From: Massilia sp. UMI-21 | GTDB lineage: Bacteria > Pseudomonadota > Gammaproteobacteria > Burkholderiales > Burkholderiaceae_D | DNA: 64,000 bases | Reading direction: 5' to 3' | NCBI GenBank assembly: GCA_015277795.1 | Contig: CP063848.1 | Span: forward strand, 434,001 to 498,000 | Shown here: positions 18,954 to 28,700 of the stretch, piece after piece | Numbering within the stretch: position 1 is the stretch's first letter | How the letters are laid out: every line of letters starts with the position of its first letter | Notes under the pieces: model-generated | The model's database searches: none | What the model was told of the DNA's origin: nothing | What the model saw: the letters and a program-made list of their open reading frames with translations, nothing else | Translations under genes and position numbers: made by a program

Positions 18954-19931
18954 ATGGACGCACTGTTCTACGCTTTTGTGGTGTTCCTGTTCGCGGCGGT
19001 CATCCTCGCGATCGAGGGCGCTTACCTGTGGTGGATGGGCACGCACGGAAAGGCGGCACGTCGCGTCGCGCGCCGCCTGCAGACCATGTCAGGTTCGCCC
19101 GAGCGCAGCGGCGAGCGGATCTCGATTCTCAAGCAGCGCTCCTACAGCCACAACGCGACCTTCGACCGCCTGTTGCAAAGGTTTGCACTGGCAAACCGGA
19201 TCGATGCATTGCTGGTGCAGGCCGGCGTCGCCACCACGGTGCAGCAGTTCATGGCCTGGTCGATCGCCTGCATGGCGGCCGTCGTGTTGCTGACGCTTGC
19301 CTGGCCATTGCCGGCGTCCGCGCGCCTGTTCCTCGCCGTGCTCGGGCTGTGTGTGCCGTGGCTGCTGGTGCGCCGCGCCCGCACGCGCAGACTGATCCAC
19401 ATCGAGCGCCAGCTGCCGGAGGCCGCCGACTTCATCGCGCGCGCCCTGCGTGCCGGCCATTCGTTCAGCAACGTCTTGCAAATCGTCGGCAACGAACTTC
19501 CCGAGCCGCTCAGCGGGGAATTCCGCATTGCCCGCGAGGAGATCAATTACGGTGTGCCGATCAACGAAGCCTTGCATGCGATGGCCGCGCGCATCCCGTT
19601 GACCGACCTGCGCTACCTGATCATCGCAGTGCTGATCCAGCGCGATTCGGGTGGCAACCTGGCGGAAATACTAGGCAATATCAGCCAGATCATCCGTGCG
19701 CGCCTGAAACTGGTGGCACACGTGCGCGTGCTGTCGGCCGAAGGACGGATGTCGGCCTGGATCCTCGGGCTGCTGCCGTTCGCGGTGGCGGCCATGATGC
19801 TGCTGACGAATCCGGAGTACGTCAGCATGCTCTGGACCGATCCGGCTGGCGAACGCATGCTGTGGTACGCAGCCGCCATGCTCGTCGTCGGCTTCCTCTG
19901 GCTGCGCAAGATCATCCGTATCCGGATCTGA
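18954..19931 (+). CDS. tadB: Tad inner-membrane platform protein TadB
   Basis: GspF-like inner-membrane platform protein. The 325-residue product has an N-terminal membrane segment (about 5-25), a central pair of segments and the type II secretion F domain (LPEAADFIARALRAGHSFSNVLQ). Two C-terminal membrane segments follow. It is paired with tadC seven bases downstream. GGAGG precedes the ATG. Confidence 0.92.
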   Translation: MDALFYAFVVFLFAAVILAIEGAYLWWMGTHGKAARRVARRLQTMSGSPERSGERISILKQRSYSHNATFDRLLQRFALANRIDALLVQAGVATTVQQFMAWSIACMAAVVLLTLAWPLPASARLFLAVLGLCVPWLLVRRARTRRLIHIERQLPEAADFIARALRAGHSFSNVLQIVGNELPEPLSGEFRIAREEINYGVPINEALHAMAARIPLTDLRYLIIAVLIQRDSGGNLAEILGNISQIIRARLKLVAHVRVLSAEGRMSAWILGLLPFAVAAMMLLTNPEYVSMLWTDPAGERMLWYAAAMLVVGFLWLRKIIRIRI

Positions 19932-19938
19932 GGCGATC

Positions 19939-20880
19939 ATGAACTCTTCCCAGCTGCTGTTCCTGCTTGTGGTCCTGTGCGTCGTCTTCGGCCTCGTGTG
20001 GCTTGGCCTGGCACTGTTCGCGCCGCTGGCACTGCGTGAGCGACTGCGCCGCTTCCTCGGCAGCGCCGAACCGAGCCAGCTCGATGCCGGCGGCGGCTGG
20101 GTCGAACGGATCGCCAGCGTGGCCAAGCCGCTGAGCAAGCTCTCGGTTCCTGAAGAAGGCTGGGAAAAATCCAGTTTGCGCACGCGCTTCATGAACGCCG
20201 GCTGGAGAAACGCGTCCGCCCCGACACTGTATTTCGCATCGAAGACCGGGCTGGCGCTGGCGCTGCCCGCGCTGGTGGCGCCGCTTGCCATGATCTATCC
20301 GGCGGCGTTCAGCGGTGCGCGGCTGATGGCGCTACTGCTGGTCACGGCATCGCTTGGCTACTATCTCCCCAACATCGTCCTCGAACGCATCGTCAGCCGG
20401 CGCCGACGCGAGATTTTCGAAAGTATTCCCGATGCGCTCGACCTGTTGACGGTGTGTGTCGAAGCCGGCCTGAGCCTCGAGCGCGCGATGGTGAAGGTCG
20501 CCGCCGAGATCCATATCAAGAGCGTCGTGCTGGCGCAGGAGCTGCAGATCGTCCTGATGGAAATGCGGGCCGGCTTCAGTAAAGAAAAAGCCTTGCGCAA
20601 CTTCGCGCTGCGTTCCGGCGTCGAGGACGTGGACACCCTGGTCGCGATGCTGATTCAGTCCGAGCGGTTCGGCACCAGCGTGGGCGATTCGCTGCGTGTG
20701 CACTCCGATAACCTGCGCTACAAGCGGCGCATGATGGCCGAGGAGTGCGCCGCCAAGATTGGTCTGAAGCTGCTGTTTCCCCTGATCTTCTGTATTTTCC
20801 CGACGCTGATGATGGTGTTGCTCGGTCCCGCTGCCATCCAGCTGATGCGGACCGCGAGCAGCCTGTCCGGCTTGCGATGA
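19939..20880 (+). CDS. tadC: Tad inner-membrane platform protein TadC
   Basis: Second GspF-like platform protein, 313 residues. It has an N-terminal membrane segment, a membrane pair near 95-145, the T2SF domain (ESIPDALDLLTVCVEAGLSLERAMVKVA) and a terminal membrane segment. Its stop codon overlaps an ATG in the next frame (ATGA at 20877-20880), which couples it to tadD. Confidence 0.92.
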   Translation: MNSSQLLFLLVVLCVVFGLVWLGLALFAPLALRERLRRFLGSAEPSQLDAGGGWVERIASVAKPLSKLSVPEEGWEKSSLRTRFMNAGWRNASAPTLYFASKTGLALALPALVAPLAMIYPAAFSGARLMALLLVTASLGYYLPNIVLERIVSRRRREIFESIPDALDLLTVCVEAGLSLERAMVKVAAEIHIKSVVLAQELQIVLMEMRAGFSKEKALRNFALRSGVEDVDTLVAMLIQSERFGTSVGDSLRVHSDNLRYKRRMMAEECAAKIGLKLLFPLIFCIFPTLMMVLLGPAAIQLMRTASSLSGLR

Positions 20881-20897
20881 ACACGATGGAGCCTGTC

Positions 20898-21983
20898 ATG
20901 CGAACCTCACCCTTTCTTACCCGTCTGGCACTGCTGTGCGCAGGTGCGAGCCTGCTCGCCTGTGCCCCGATCGGCGGACGCGCCACCTTCGATACCGCCA
21001 GGCCGGTGGCGGACGAGGCCTACCTCGCCGGCCGCAACCATCATCTGGCGCGCCGCTACGACGAAGCACAGGCCGCCTATGAAGTAGCACTGCAGGCGGC
21101 ACCCGGTCACGTGAATGCACGCAACGGCCTGGCCACCCTGTACGCCGAACGGCGCGATTTCACCGCCGCGATCGCCTTGTGGCGTGCGCTGACCGAATCG
21201 CTGACGCTGGCCGCGGGCCCCGGCAAGGCCTATTTGTTCAGCAACCTGGGACATGCCTACTTCCTCAGCGGCGACTATGACAATTCCCTGGTTGCGCTCG
21301 AGAAGGCTTGCCTGCTCGATCCATTGAACCACCGTTCCTGGCAGCTGCTCGGCGAAACCCTGCGCAAGCTCGGACAGGAAGAGCGCGCGCAGCAGATGCT
21401 GAGCCAGGCAGCGGCCCTGCGCGCCCATGACCTGCGCGCCGACTACGTCGCGGCCGGGGGCCAGACCTCGGTGGCGGCCATCGACCGCGCACTCAAGACA
21501 CCTGAACAGCAGGAGCCGGGCTGGGGCCAGGTGCGACTGCATGCTGGCGCCGACGGCATGCTGGAGCTGCGGCGCGACCCGGTGCCGGCAAGCCCGAGCG
21601 CACCGGTCCCGGCGGTGCCTGCCGGCAGCCCGCCATTCCTCGCGCTCGTTGAAATTCGCAACGGCAATGGCGTGCCGGGGATGGCGCGCATGTTGTCGCG
21701 CCAGGTCGGCACTGGCGGGCTGAAGGTGACCCGGCTGTCGAACCAGCCGGGCTTCGGCGTGCGCCGCACGCGCATCGAATTCGAAGCCGCTCACCGCGCC
21801 GCCGCCGAGCGCCTGGCCGCCCGCTTCGGTGAGGCGCAGTTGCAGGAAGTGGCAAGCTGTGCGCCGGCCAACCTGCGTGTCGTGATCGGGCGTGACATCG
21901 CACGGCGCGGATTCGCGCTGCGGCCTGCGCAGCCGGCCGGAGATGCTGCGGCACCGGTATTGGCAATGAACAAACCTGATTAA
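20898..21983 (+). CDS. tadD: TadD-like TPR lipoprotein with C-terminal LytR_C domain
   Basis: Predicted outer-membrane lipoprotein acting as a pilotin or assembly factor for the Tad pilus. Lipobox LLAC is near residues 19-22. Tetratricopeptide repeats fill about 40-170. A LytR/CpsA/Psr C-terminal-type domain (VEIRNGNGVPGMARMLSRQVG..) occupies about 245-335. Upstream in-frame starts exist (20877, 20886), but the ATG at 20898 has GGAG six bases before it and begins a proper signal sequence. The LytR_C extension may bind peptidoglycan, which is inference. Confidence 0.85.
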   Translation: MRTSPFLTRLALLCAGASLLACAPIGGRATFDTARPVADEAYLAGRNHHLARRYDEAQAAYEVALQAAPGHVNARNGLATLYAERRDFTAAIALWRALTESLTLAAGPGKAYLFSNLGHAYFLSGDYDNSLVALEKACLLDPLNHRSWQLLGETLRKLGQEERAQQMLSQAAALRAHDLRADYVAAGGQTSVAAIDRALKTPEQQEPGWGQVRLHAGADGMLELRRDPVPASPSAPVPAVPAGSPPFLALVEIRNGNGVPGMARMLSRQVGTGGLKVTRLSNQPGFGVRRTRIEFEAAHRAAAERLAARFGEAQLQEVASCAPANLRVVIGRDIARRGFALRPAQPAGDAAAPVLAMNKPD

Positions 21984-22075
21984 AAAAAGGTCCGTTTGCA
22001 CGTTTGTCCAGCATCAAATGCTGATCAAAGGCACCCGAGAGAATAGGCTGGTCTGCCTACACTCGGGAGTCTTCC

Positions 22076-22399
22076 ATGAACCTTTCCTACCGCCTCCATC
22101 TCATCCTTCTCGGCCTGGTGCTGGCAATTCTCACCGCTTGCGCGCCTTCCGGCACGCATCGCGGCACCGGCCAGTACATCGACGATGCCGCCATCACCAC
22201 CCGTGTCAAGACGGCGTTCGCCACCGACCCGCAGGTCAAGGCAACCGAGGTCCAGGTCGAGACCTTCAAGGGAACGGTTCAGCTCAGCGGCTTCGTCGAC
22301 TCGGCCGAGAGTGCCGCCCGGGCGGCGCAGATCGCCCGCGACGTCCCCGGCGTGCAGGAAGTGCGGAACAGCATGGTGGTCAGGGAAGAGCGCCGCTAG
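22076..22399 (+). CDS. BON-domain lipoprotein
   Basis: Small 107-residue envelope protein with lipobox LTAC and one BON domain (AAITTRVKTAFATDPQVKATEVQVETFKGTVQLSGFVDSAESAARA). BON domains are thought to bind phospholipid or the cell envelope, as in OsmY/DolP-like proteins. It follows tadD after 92 bases and may or may not be part of the Tad unit. Confidence 0.88.
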   Translation: MNLSYRLHLILLGLVLAILTACAPSGTHRGTGQYIDDAAITTRVKTAFATDPQVKATEVQVETFKGTVQLSGFVDSAESAARAAQIARDVPGVQEVRNSMVVREERR

Positions 22400-22504
22400 C
22401 AGGGCGCGATCTCGTGGCCAAGCGCGTTTCCGGCGCATCAGCCTGGGTCGCCTGAGCGTGCAGGGCGAGGTCCGCGCCGCTCAGGCCTGCGTTCGCTAAG
22501 CGGC

Positions 22505-23272
22505 TTACTTCCAGGCCACCTTACCCATGCCGTTGGTGTTGGCGTGGCGGCTGGCCGGGTTGCCATACACCGTGGCCGAACCCATGCCGCTCAGGTCGAC
22601 CTCGGCTGCGCGCGTTGCGTGTACCGTCGCGCCACCGAGACCGGTCAAGTCGAGGTCGACCGTCTCGGCGCGCAGGCCTTGTGCTTCCAGGCTGCCGACG
22701 CCGGCCAGCTTGGCGCGCAACAGTTTGCTCTCGCCCGTGACGCTGATGCGGCCTGCACCGCGCAGCTTGAGGTCGACGCGTTCGGCGCGCAAGCCGTTCA
22801 GGGCCAGGCCGCCGACGCCGCCCAGCCGTGCGTCGACATTGCGGTAATTGCTGTTCATCGTCACCGAGCCGGCGCCATCGAGGGCCACCTGGATTGCGTT
22901 GCCCGAGAAGCCATTAACGGTCGACGTGCCCACGCCCTGCGAGGTGAATTCGGACAGGTTCGGAACGGTCAGCTCGGCGCGTAATTTCTCGTGCATGTCG
23001 CCGCGATGGGTATTAAAAGATTCGGTACCGATTTCCAAGGTGTCGCCGCGCTGCGAGGTCGTGATGCGTTGCACGTAGCGGCGCTCGCCCGACACCACGA
23101 GAGAGGGCGTATTGCCCTGGCGCAGGACGAGATCGACGATGCCGTCCAGCTTCACCTTCGTGATCCTGGCATCGACACTGCGGTTCTCGCGAACGACATC
23201 ATCGGCGAAGGATGGGCTGGCAACCAGTGCGAGCGTGGCGGCGACGGCGGCTGCACTCAACAGTTTTTTCAT
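22505..23272 (-). CDS. GIN/DUF2807-domain exported protein
   Basis: A 255-residue secreted protein with a Sec signal peptide (MKKLLSAAAVAATLALVASPSFA). Its GIN/DUF2807 repeat fold has short Gly/Val strands such as GVGTSTVNGFSG, GVGGLALNGLRAERVDLKLRGAG and GLGGATVHATRAAEVDLSG. The fold resembles bactofilin or adhesin beta-helices and its function is unknown. The frame is open upstream to 23695, but GGAG lies before the ATG at 23272, where the signal peptide begins. It is a single gene. Confidence 0.85.
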   Translation of the reverse strand: MKKLLSAAAVAATLALVASPSFADDVVRENRSVDARITKVKLDGIVDLVLRQGNTPSLVVSGERRYVQRITTSQRGDTLEIGTESFNTHRGDMHEKLRAELTVPNLSEFTSQGVGTSTVNGFSGNAIQVALDGAGSVTMNSNYRNVDARLGGVGGLALNGLRAERVDLKLRGAGRISVTGESKLLRAKLAGVGSLEAQGLRAETVDLDLTGLGGATVHATRAAEVDLSGMGSATVYGNPASRHANTNGMGKVAWK

Positions 23273-23469
23273 GCTTGTTCTCCGGTAGGGTGGCGATGGA
23301 AGCACTATACGGCGCTGCCGGATCGCACCCGGAGCGATTGCGATGAACTGCGCAATCTGCGGTCTGGAGCGTAGAAAAGCCGGAGCAATCGCGCCGGAAC
23401 GACGCTGGATCCGCCCAGGCAAGCCGGCGCCACCGGGCTTGCACGGGCCGGCCACGCCGTCCGGACGCC

Positions 23470-24318
23470 TTATTGCGCAGGCGCGCTGCGCCGGTACACG
23501 CGCACATAGTCCACCAGCATTTGCTGGGGCAGGACCGTCGTGCCGTCCGGATAACCGGGCCACTGGCCGCCGACGGCCAGGTTCAGCAGCACGAAGAAGG
23601 GATGCTCGAACACCCAGTCGCCCTTGACCAGTTCGGGGCGGGCCGTGTGGTACAGGATGCCGTCGCGATACCAGCGGATTTCGCCGCGCTCCCATTCCAC
23701 CGCGAACACGTGGAAATCGTCGGCATAGATGCCGCTCGCCAAAGGCGAGGGCTTGCCGAAGGCCTTGCCGCCCGAATAGCCCGGTCCGTGCACGGTGCCG
23801 TGCACGAGCGCCGGCTCCTTGCCGATGTTTTCCATGATGTCGATCTCACCGCTGTGCGGCCAGCCGGCTTTCTCGATGTTCGCTCCCAGCATCCAGAACG
23901 CCGGCCAGATGCCCTGGCCCTGCGGTATCTTGATGCGCGCCTCGAAGCGGCCGTGCATCTGTTCCATCAGTCCGGCGGTCTTGATGCGTGCCGAGGTGTA
24001 CTCGCTGCCTTGATGGCGTTCGCGCCGGGCCTCGATGACGAGCATGCCGTCCGTGACCCGAACATTTTCCGGCCGGTCGGTGTAATACTGCAGCTCCTTG
24101 TTGCCCCAGCCGTGGCCGCCGGTCTCGGCCACCCATTTCGTGCGGTCGAGCTGGCTGCCGTCGAACTCATCGCTCCAGGCCAGGGTCCATCCGGCAAGTT
24201 GGGAACTGCTGGCCGCTGCGGCGGAAGCGGCGCTGGCGGGCAGGGTGGCTGGCGGCGTGGCGCAGCCGACGGCGGCCATTGCGAACAGCGCGGTAGTCAA
24301 GAGGCGGATCGGTTTCAT
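23470..24318 (-). CDS. Glycoside hydrolase family 16 lipoprotein (beta-1,3-glucanase type)
   Basis: Predicted secreted laminarinase-like enzyme that cleaves beta-1,3 (or mixed-linkage) glucan. The 282-residue protein has a lipobox MAAVGC at 14-19 and a GH16 domain from about residue 43. The catalytic signature EIDIME is at 158-163, with nucleophile E158 and acid/base E163. Its ATG overlaps the stop of the upstream deacetylase gene by 4 bases, so the two are one operon under a GGAAACGTTACC operator. It probably supplies oligosaccharides to the nearby TonB receptor. Confidence 0.92.
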   Translation of the reverse strand: MKPIRLLTTALFAMAAVGCATPPATLPASAASAAAASSSQLAGWTLAWSDEFDGSQLDRTKWVAETGGHGWGNKELQYYTDRPENVRVTDGMLVIEARRERHQGSEYTSARIKTAGLMEQMHGRFEARIKIPQGQGIWPAFWMLGANIEKAGWPHSGEIDIMENIGKEPALVHGTVHGPGYSGGKAFGKPSPLASGIYADDFHVFAVEWERGEIRWYRDGILYHTARPELVKGDWVFEHPFFVLLNLAVGGQWPGYPDGTTVLPQQMLVDYVRVYRRSAPAQ

Positions 24319-25196
24319 GGGGCTCCTGGTGGTGTCGGGGGGAGGGCAGGTCGGCGCGCCTGCTCTTGCCTGACGTATCGCATGATGTGGATGAAGCTGT
24401 CGGTCCAGACCAGCCGTCGATTGGCGGCGAGGAAGCGCAGCAGTTCCTCGTGCGCCTCCCTGGACACGCTGAGGTAATCGCCGCCGATGCCGTGGAAGGT
24501 GAAGTTGACCATGGTCCCGCGCCGCATTGCCTCCTTGACGATCGCAATCAGTTCCGCGCCGCTGCTGCCGCTGGGGGCCGCCACCGGCACCGCGAGCGGA
24601 TCGAGCGTGTCCATCGACGCGACCACGCCGCTGCCGCTGCCGGCCTTGATCGCCACAAAACCGGCGCGCACGGCGGGCAGGTAATCGCGTCCGGCAGCCA
24701 GGGTGTCGCCGCAGGGGACGGTGAACGTGCGTTCCCGGCGTCCGTCGATTGCCGCCAGCATGACGTTGGCCAGCAGGACCTGGTCGCGCATCTGTTCCAC
24801 GCTGGTGGTATCGAGATCGCGGTGCGGCGCGACCCAGTCGCGTCCGGGCTTGCTGCGCGCGCACTGGTGAAACAGGCTGTGATTGCCGAGTTCGTGACCA
24901 CGCCGCGCGGCCGCGCGCCAGTCTTCCAGGCGCCGCGCCACCGCCGGATTCGACAGCTGCAAGTAGAAACTGCCCTTGAGGCCATGCCGGTCCAGGGCGG
25001 GGAGGGCGTGGTCGAGCTGGGAGTCGAGGGCGTCGTCGTAGGCGAGGCTGACCGCGGCACGCATCCCGTGCGGCCACGCGAATGCCGGCCCCGGCCGGTC
25101 GGCCGCGGCGGCTGGCGTGCCCGCCTGCAATCCGATCGCCAGGGCGAGACCGGCCATCCAGGCGCTCACTGCAGTCGTCTCCCCTCGTCGCGCCAT
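24315..25196 (-). CDS. Polysaccharide deacetylase family protein (CE4-like)
   Basis: Exported NodB-like carbohydrate esterase, 293 residues, with an N-terminal signal segment (about 10-31). Metal and catalytic residues are visible: YDD at 53-55 and HSLFH at 106-110, the H-x3-H metal pair. The usual TFDD is AYDD here. The C-terminal part has FTFHGIGGDY. The frame is open to 25286, but AAAGGGG precedes the ATG at 25196. It is first in the operon with the GH16 gene. The target could be acetylated glucan; that is inference. Confidence 0.85.
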   Translation of the reverse strand: MARRGETTAVSAWMAGLALAIGLQAGTPAAAADRPGPAFAWPHGMRAAVSLAYDDALDSQLDHALPALDRHGLKGSFYLQLSNPAVARRLEDWRAAARRGHELGNHSLFHQCARSKPGRDWVAPHRDLDTTSVEQMRDQVLLANVMLAAIDGRRERTFTVPCGDTLAAGRDYLPAVRAGFVAIKAGSGSGVVASMDTLDPLAVPVAAPSGSSGAELIAIVKEAMRRGTMVNFTFHGIGGDYLSVSREAHEELLRFLAANRRLVWTDSFIHIMRYVRQEQARRPALPPTPPGAP

Positions 25197-25216
25197 GCGC
25201 CCCTTTCGGTGAATAA

Positions 25217-25274
25217 TTGGAAACGTTACCATAACGGCTGTCCGACTATAGCACCGGCAAAATTTCAATGTCAA
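25217..25274 (-). promoter_or_regulatory. Sigma-70-like promoter with LacI-type operator for the deacetylase-GH16 operon
   Basis: Read on the minus strand, -35 TTGACA (25269-25274), an 18-base spacer and -10 TATAGT (25245-25250) are followed by the imperfect palindrome ATGGTAACGTTTCCAA (25217-25232) over the expected start region. The same promoter core and operator recur before the ABC importer at 45.5 kb. Confidence 0.75.
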
Positions 25275-25383
25275 TTGCTGGTTCATGGATCACGTGGCGC
25301 CGGGGCATGTGCCGTCTCCCTCGCGGCCTGGCCGATGTTGCAAATCAGCCGCATTCCGAGTCGTACCTAGATGGAATATTCCG

Positions 25384-25442
25384 TTGACAATTTTTTTTTC
25401 CAACCCTAATATTCAGCCAACAGCCATGGAAACGTTTCCATG
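25384..25442 (+). promoter_or_regulatory. Promoter and perfect LacI-type palindrome for the TonB receptor gene
   Basis: TTGACA (25384-25389), a 17-base spacer and TAATAT (25407-25412) form a near-consensus promoter. Just past the expected start lies the perfect 18-bp palindrome CATGGAAACGTTTCCATG (25425-25442), of the CG-centred LacI-family type. Repression by the LacI protein at 40.2-41.3 kb is the simple reading. Confidence 0.8.
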
Positions 25443-25788
25443 TTGCTGATAGATGGCTTGAACAAATCATGGCATTGGAAGATGCGAGCCTGAGCAATGA
25501 CGGAAGAACGAGCGCAACGCGCACCCCTTACCCGCTACCTGGCAGCGAGGACATCGGCACCGGCCGCATGTCCTCGCTGTGCCGTCTGGCGGAACGCGCC
25601 ACGCGCAGCAGGCTGCGGGTTGAAGGCAAGGATGTGAGCTAAGACGGCAGTAGGACAGCAGTAGGGATGGCAGTAAGGACGACAAGTGCGCTGCAGTCCG
25701 GCGCAGCGATCGAGCGGCAGGCCGGCACAGGCAGTGGAGACACCGTTGGAGCGGGCGGCGGTCATTTTAAAAAAAAACAGGAGAGCAC
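25443..25788. other. Long leader before the TonB receptor gene
   Basis: About 345 bases separate the operator from the TonB receptor ATG. I see no convincing gene here. A GGCAGTA-containing motif recurs near 25650-25680. A long untranslated leader is unusual and could hold a small RNA or attenuator, but I see no clear riboswitch or terminator. Confidence 0.4.
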
Positions 25789-28700
25789 ATGTATTACCCC
25801 AAGGCTAAACAGACATTGATGAGCCTGGCAGTAGCCAGCGCGTGCACGGCGTTCATGCCGGCTTATGCCCAGGAAGTTGCCCCGACGCCGAACGCGGTTG
25901 CATCGAGCGACCCGGCGGCGGTCACCCCGCAGGAGGCCAGCACCCCGTCGTCGCCGGCCGGTGTCCAGACCGTCGTCGTGACCGGCCTGCGCGCCAGTCT
26001 CGAATCCTCGATGGCCCTCAAGCGCAACGCGCAGGGCTTCGTGGACGGCATCGTCGCCGAAGACATCGGCAAGTTCCCGGACACCAACCTGGCCGAATCG
26101 CTGCAACGCATCAGCGGCGTGTCGATCGATCGCAGCATCGGCGAAGGCTCCAAGGTCACCGTGCGCGGCGTCGGCCCCGACTTCAACCTGGTGCTGCTGA
26201 ACGGCCGCCAGATGCCGACCTCGAACCTGGGCGACCGCCCGGGCCGCGCCTACGACTTCGCGAACATCGCGTCGGAAGCGATCTCGCAGCTGCAGGTGTA
26301 CAAGTCGGCGCGTGCCGAGACCCCGACCGGCGGCATCGGCGCCACCATCAACGTCCTGACCGCGCGTCCGCTGTCGCGCCCCGGCCTGCAGGCCAGCGTC
26401 GGCATCAAGGGCGTGTACGACAAATCGGCCGATAACCTGCCGGGCGACGTCAAGCGCGGCGGCAAGGTCACCCCTGAAGTGTCGGGCATCTACAGCAACA
26501 CCTCCGCCGACGGCCGCTTCGGTATCGGCCTGTCGGGCAGCTACCAGGAACGCAACCTGGGCTATAACGTGGCCTCGGTGAGCAACGGCTGGAAGGGCCC
26601 GTTCCGCGGCGACGAGAACAACTGGGGCACCATTCCCCAGCCGGGCACCCCGGGCTCCGAAAACATCACCAACCGTCCGGATCCGAGCGACCTGTACCAG
26701 GTGCCGCAGAACCTGAACTACGCCATGAGCGGCATCCAGCGCCAGCGTACCAACGGCCAGCTGGTATTCCAGTTCGCACCAAGCAAGGCGCTGACCACCA
26801 CCCTCGACTACACCTATTCGGAAAACAAGATCCAGACCCGCCGCCAGGACGTGTCGGCCTGGTTCAACTTCGGTCCGTCCACCAGCACCTGGACCGATGG
26901 TCCGGTGGCCGCACCGCTGATGTACACCGAGCTGATCCCGGGTAACAACAGCGACATCGCCATGGGCGGCGCCGACTTCGCCACCAAGACCGAGAACAAG
27001 TCGCTCGGCTTCAATACCGCATGGCGCGTCAACAACGACCTGCGTCTCGAACTCGACGCCCACAAATCGACCGCCGAATCGACGCCGGACAGCCCGTTCG
27101 GCTCGGCCAATACCCTGGGTACCGCCAGCTTCAGCCGCGGTGACACCAGCGTCGACTTCTCGAAAGACTTCCCGGTGCTGAGCATCAAGGGCGCCGACTT
27201 CGCGCGCGCCCCGCAGCAGGTGACCGGCTCGGTGTTCGAGAACGGCTACGTGAAGAGCGAAGTCAAGCAGGTCCAGACGCACGCCAGCTGGAAGGTGCTG
27301 GAAGCCTCCGAACTGAAGTTCGGCCTCGGCCACACCGACGTCAGCAACCGTTCGGCCTTCTCGGTGCAGCAGCGCGACACCTGGGGCGGCGCCACCGTGC
27401 CGTCGGACTACCCGGCCAGCTACTTCCACCAGGAGAGCCTGCGCCAGTACTTCGACAACATCGACGGCAGCGACAACCCGAACCTGTTCAACACCTTCTA
27501 CACCTTCAACTTCGACGCGGTGCGCCAGCTGGCGGCCAAGGCATCGGGCCAGCCGAGCCTGTACCTGCCGAAGACCACCTACGACACCGACCAGCGCACC
27601 CGCGAAAAGTCGAAGAGCCTGTACCTGCAGTTCAACACCGACTGGGATACGGCCCTGCCGCTCCATACCTCGATCGGCGTGCGCTACGAGAAGACCGACG
27701 TCACCTCGACCGCGCTGGTGCCGATCGCGACCCAGATCAGCTGGGTGTCGCAGAACGAATTCCCGGTGAGCTTCGGCGAGCCGAACTTCACCACCCTTAC
27801 CGGCAAGTACAAGCACGTGCTGCCGAGCTTCGATGCCGACGTCGACCTGCGTTCGGACATGAAGGGCCGCTTCAGCTACGGCGAAACCATCGGCCGCGCC
27901 CGCTACGACCAGTTGACCGGCGGCCAGGTGCTCGATACGCTGGCGCGCGTCGAGGGCGGCACCGGACGCCAGGGCAACCCGGGCCTGCTGCCGGTCAAGT
28001 CGAAGAACATCGACCTGGCCTGGGAGTGGTATTACAGCAAGTCGAGCTTTGTCTCGCTGGGTCACTTCCGCAAGCGCCTGGAAAACTACGCCGGCCAGTC
28101 GCAGGTCATTGCGCAGCCCTTCAACCTGCGTACGCCGGTCGGCGGCGCCTACTGGAACGCCGCGCTGGCCAATGGCTGCGCGAATGCGGACACCACCTGC
28201 ATCCGCAACTACATCTTCCGCAATTTCGCCGGCCAGCCGGGCGTGACGCGCGGTGCGGACGACCCGTCGGGCAACGCCACCGGCACCATCGTCGGCCAGC
28301 CGAACGATCCGATCGCAAATTTCAAGATCACCAGCTTCTCGAACCAGAAGGAAGCGCGCCTGCGCGGTCTCGAACTGAACGTGCAGCACATGTTCGGCAG
28401 CAGCGGTTTTGGCATCCAGGCGAACTACACCAAGGTCGACTCGGGTCTGCAGTACGACAACTCCAGCATCGGCGAGCAGTTCGCCCTGGTGGGGCTGAGC
28501 GATTCGGCCAACCTGGTGGGTATCTTCGAGAACGACAAGTGGAACCTGCGTGCGGCCTACAACTGGCGCGACAAGTTCCTGTCGTCGACCTTCGACGGCT
28601 CGGGCCCGAACCCGAACTATGTCGAGGCCTACGGCCAGCTTGACCTGAGCATCGGCTACAACGTCAACAAGAACATCAGCGTCCAGTTCGAAGGCATCAA

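Noticed and set aside
24318..25077. GH16 protein as a 535-residue fusion with an upstream domain
   Set aside because: The upstream part is an out-of-frame reading of the deacetylase gene; the lipoprotein signal starts at 24318.
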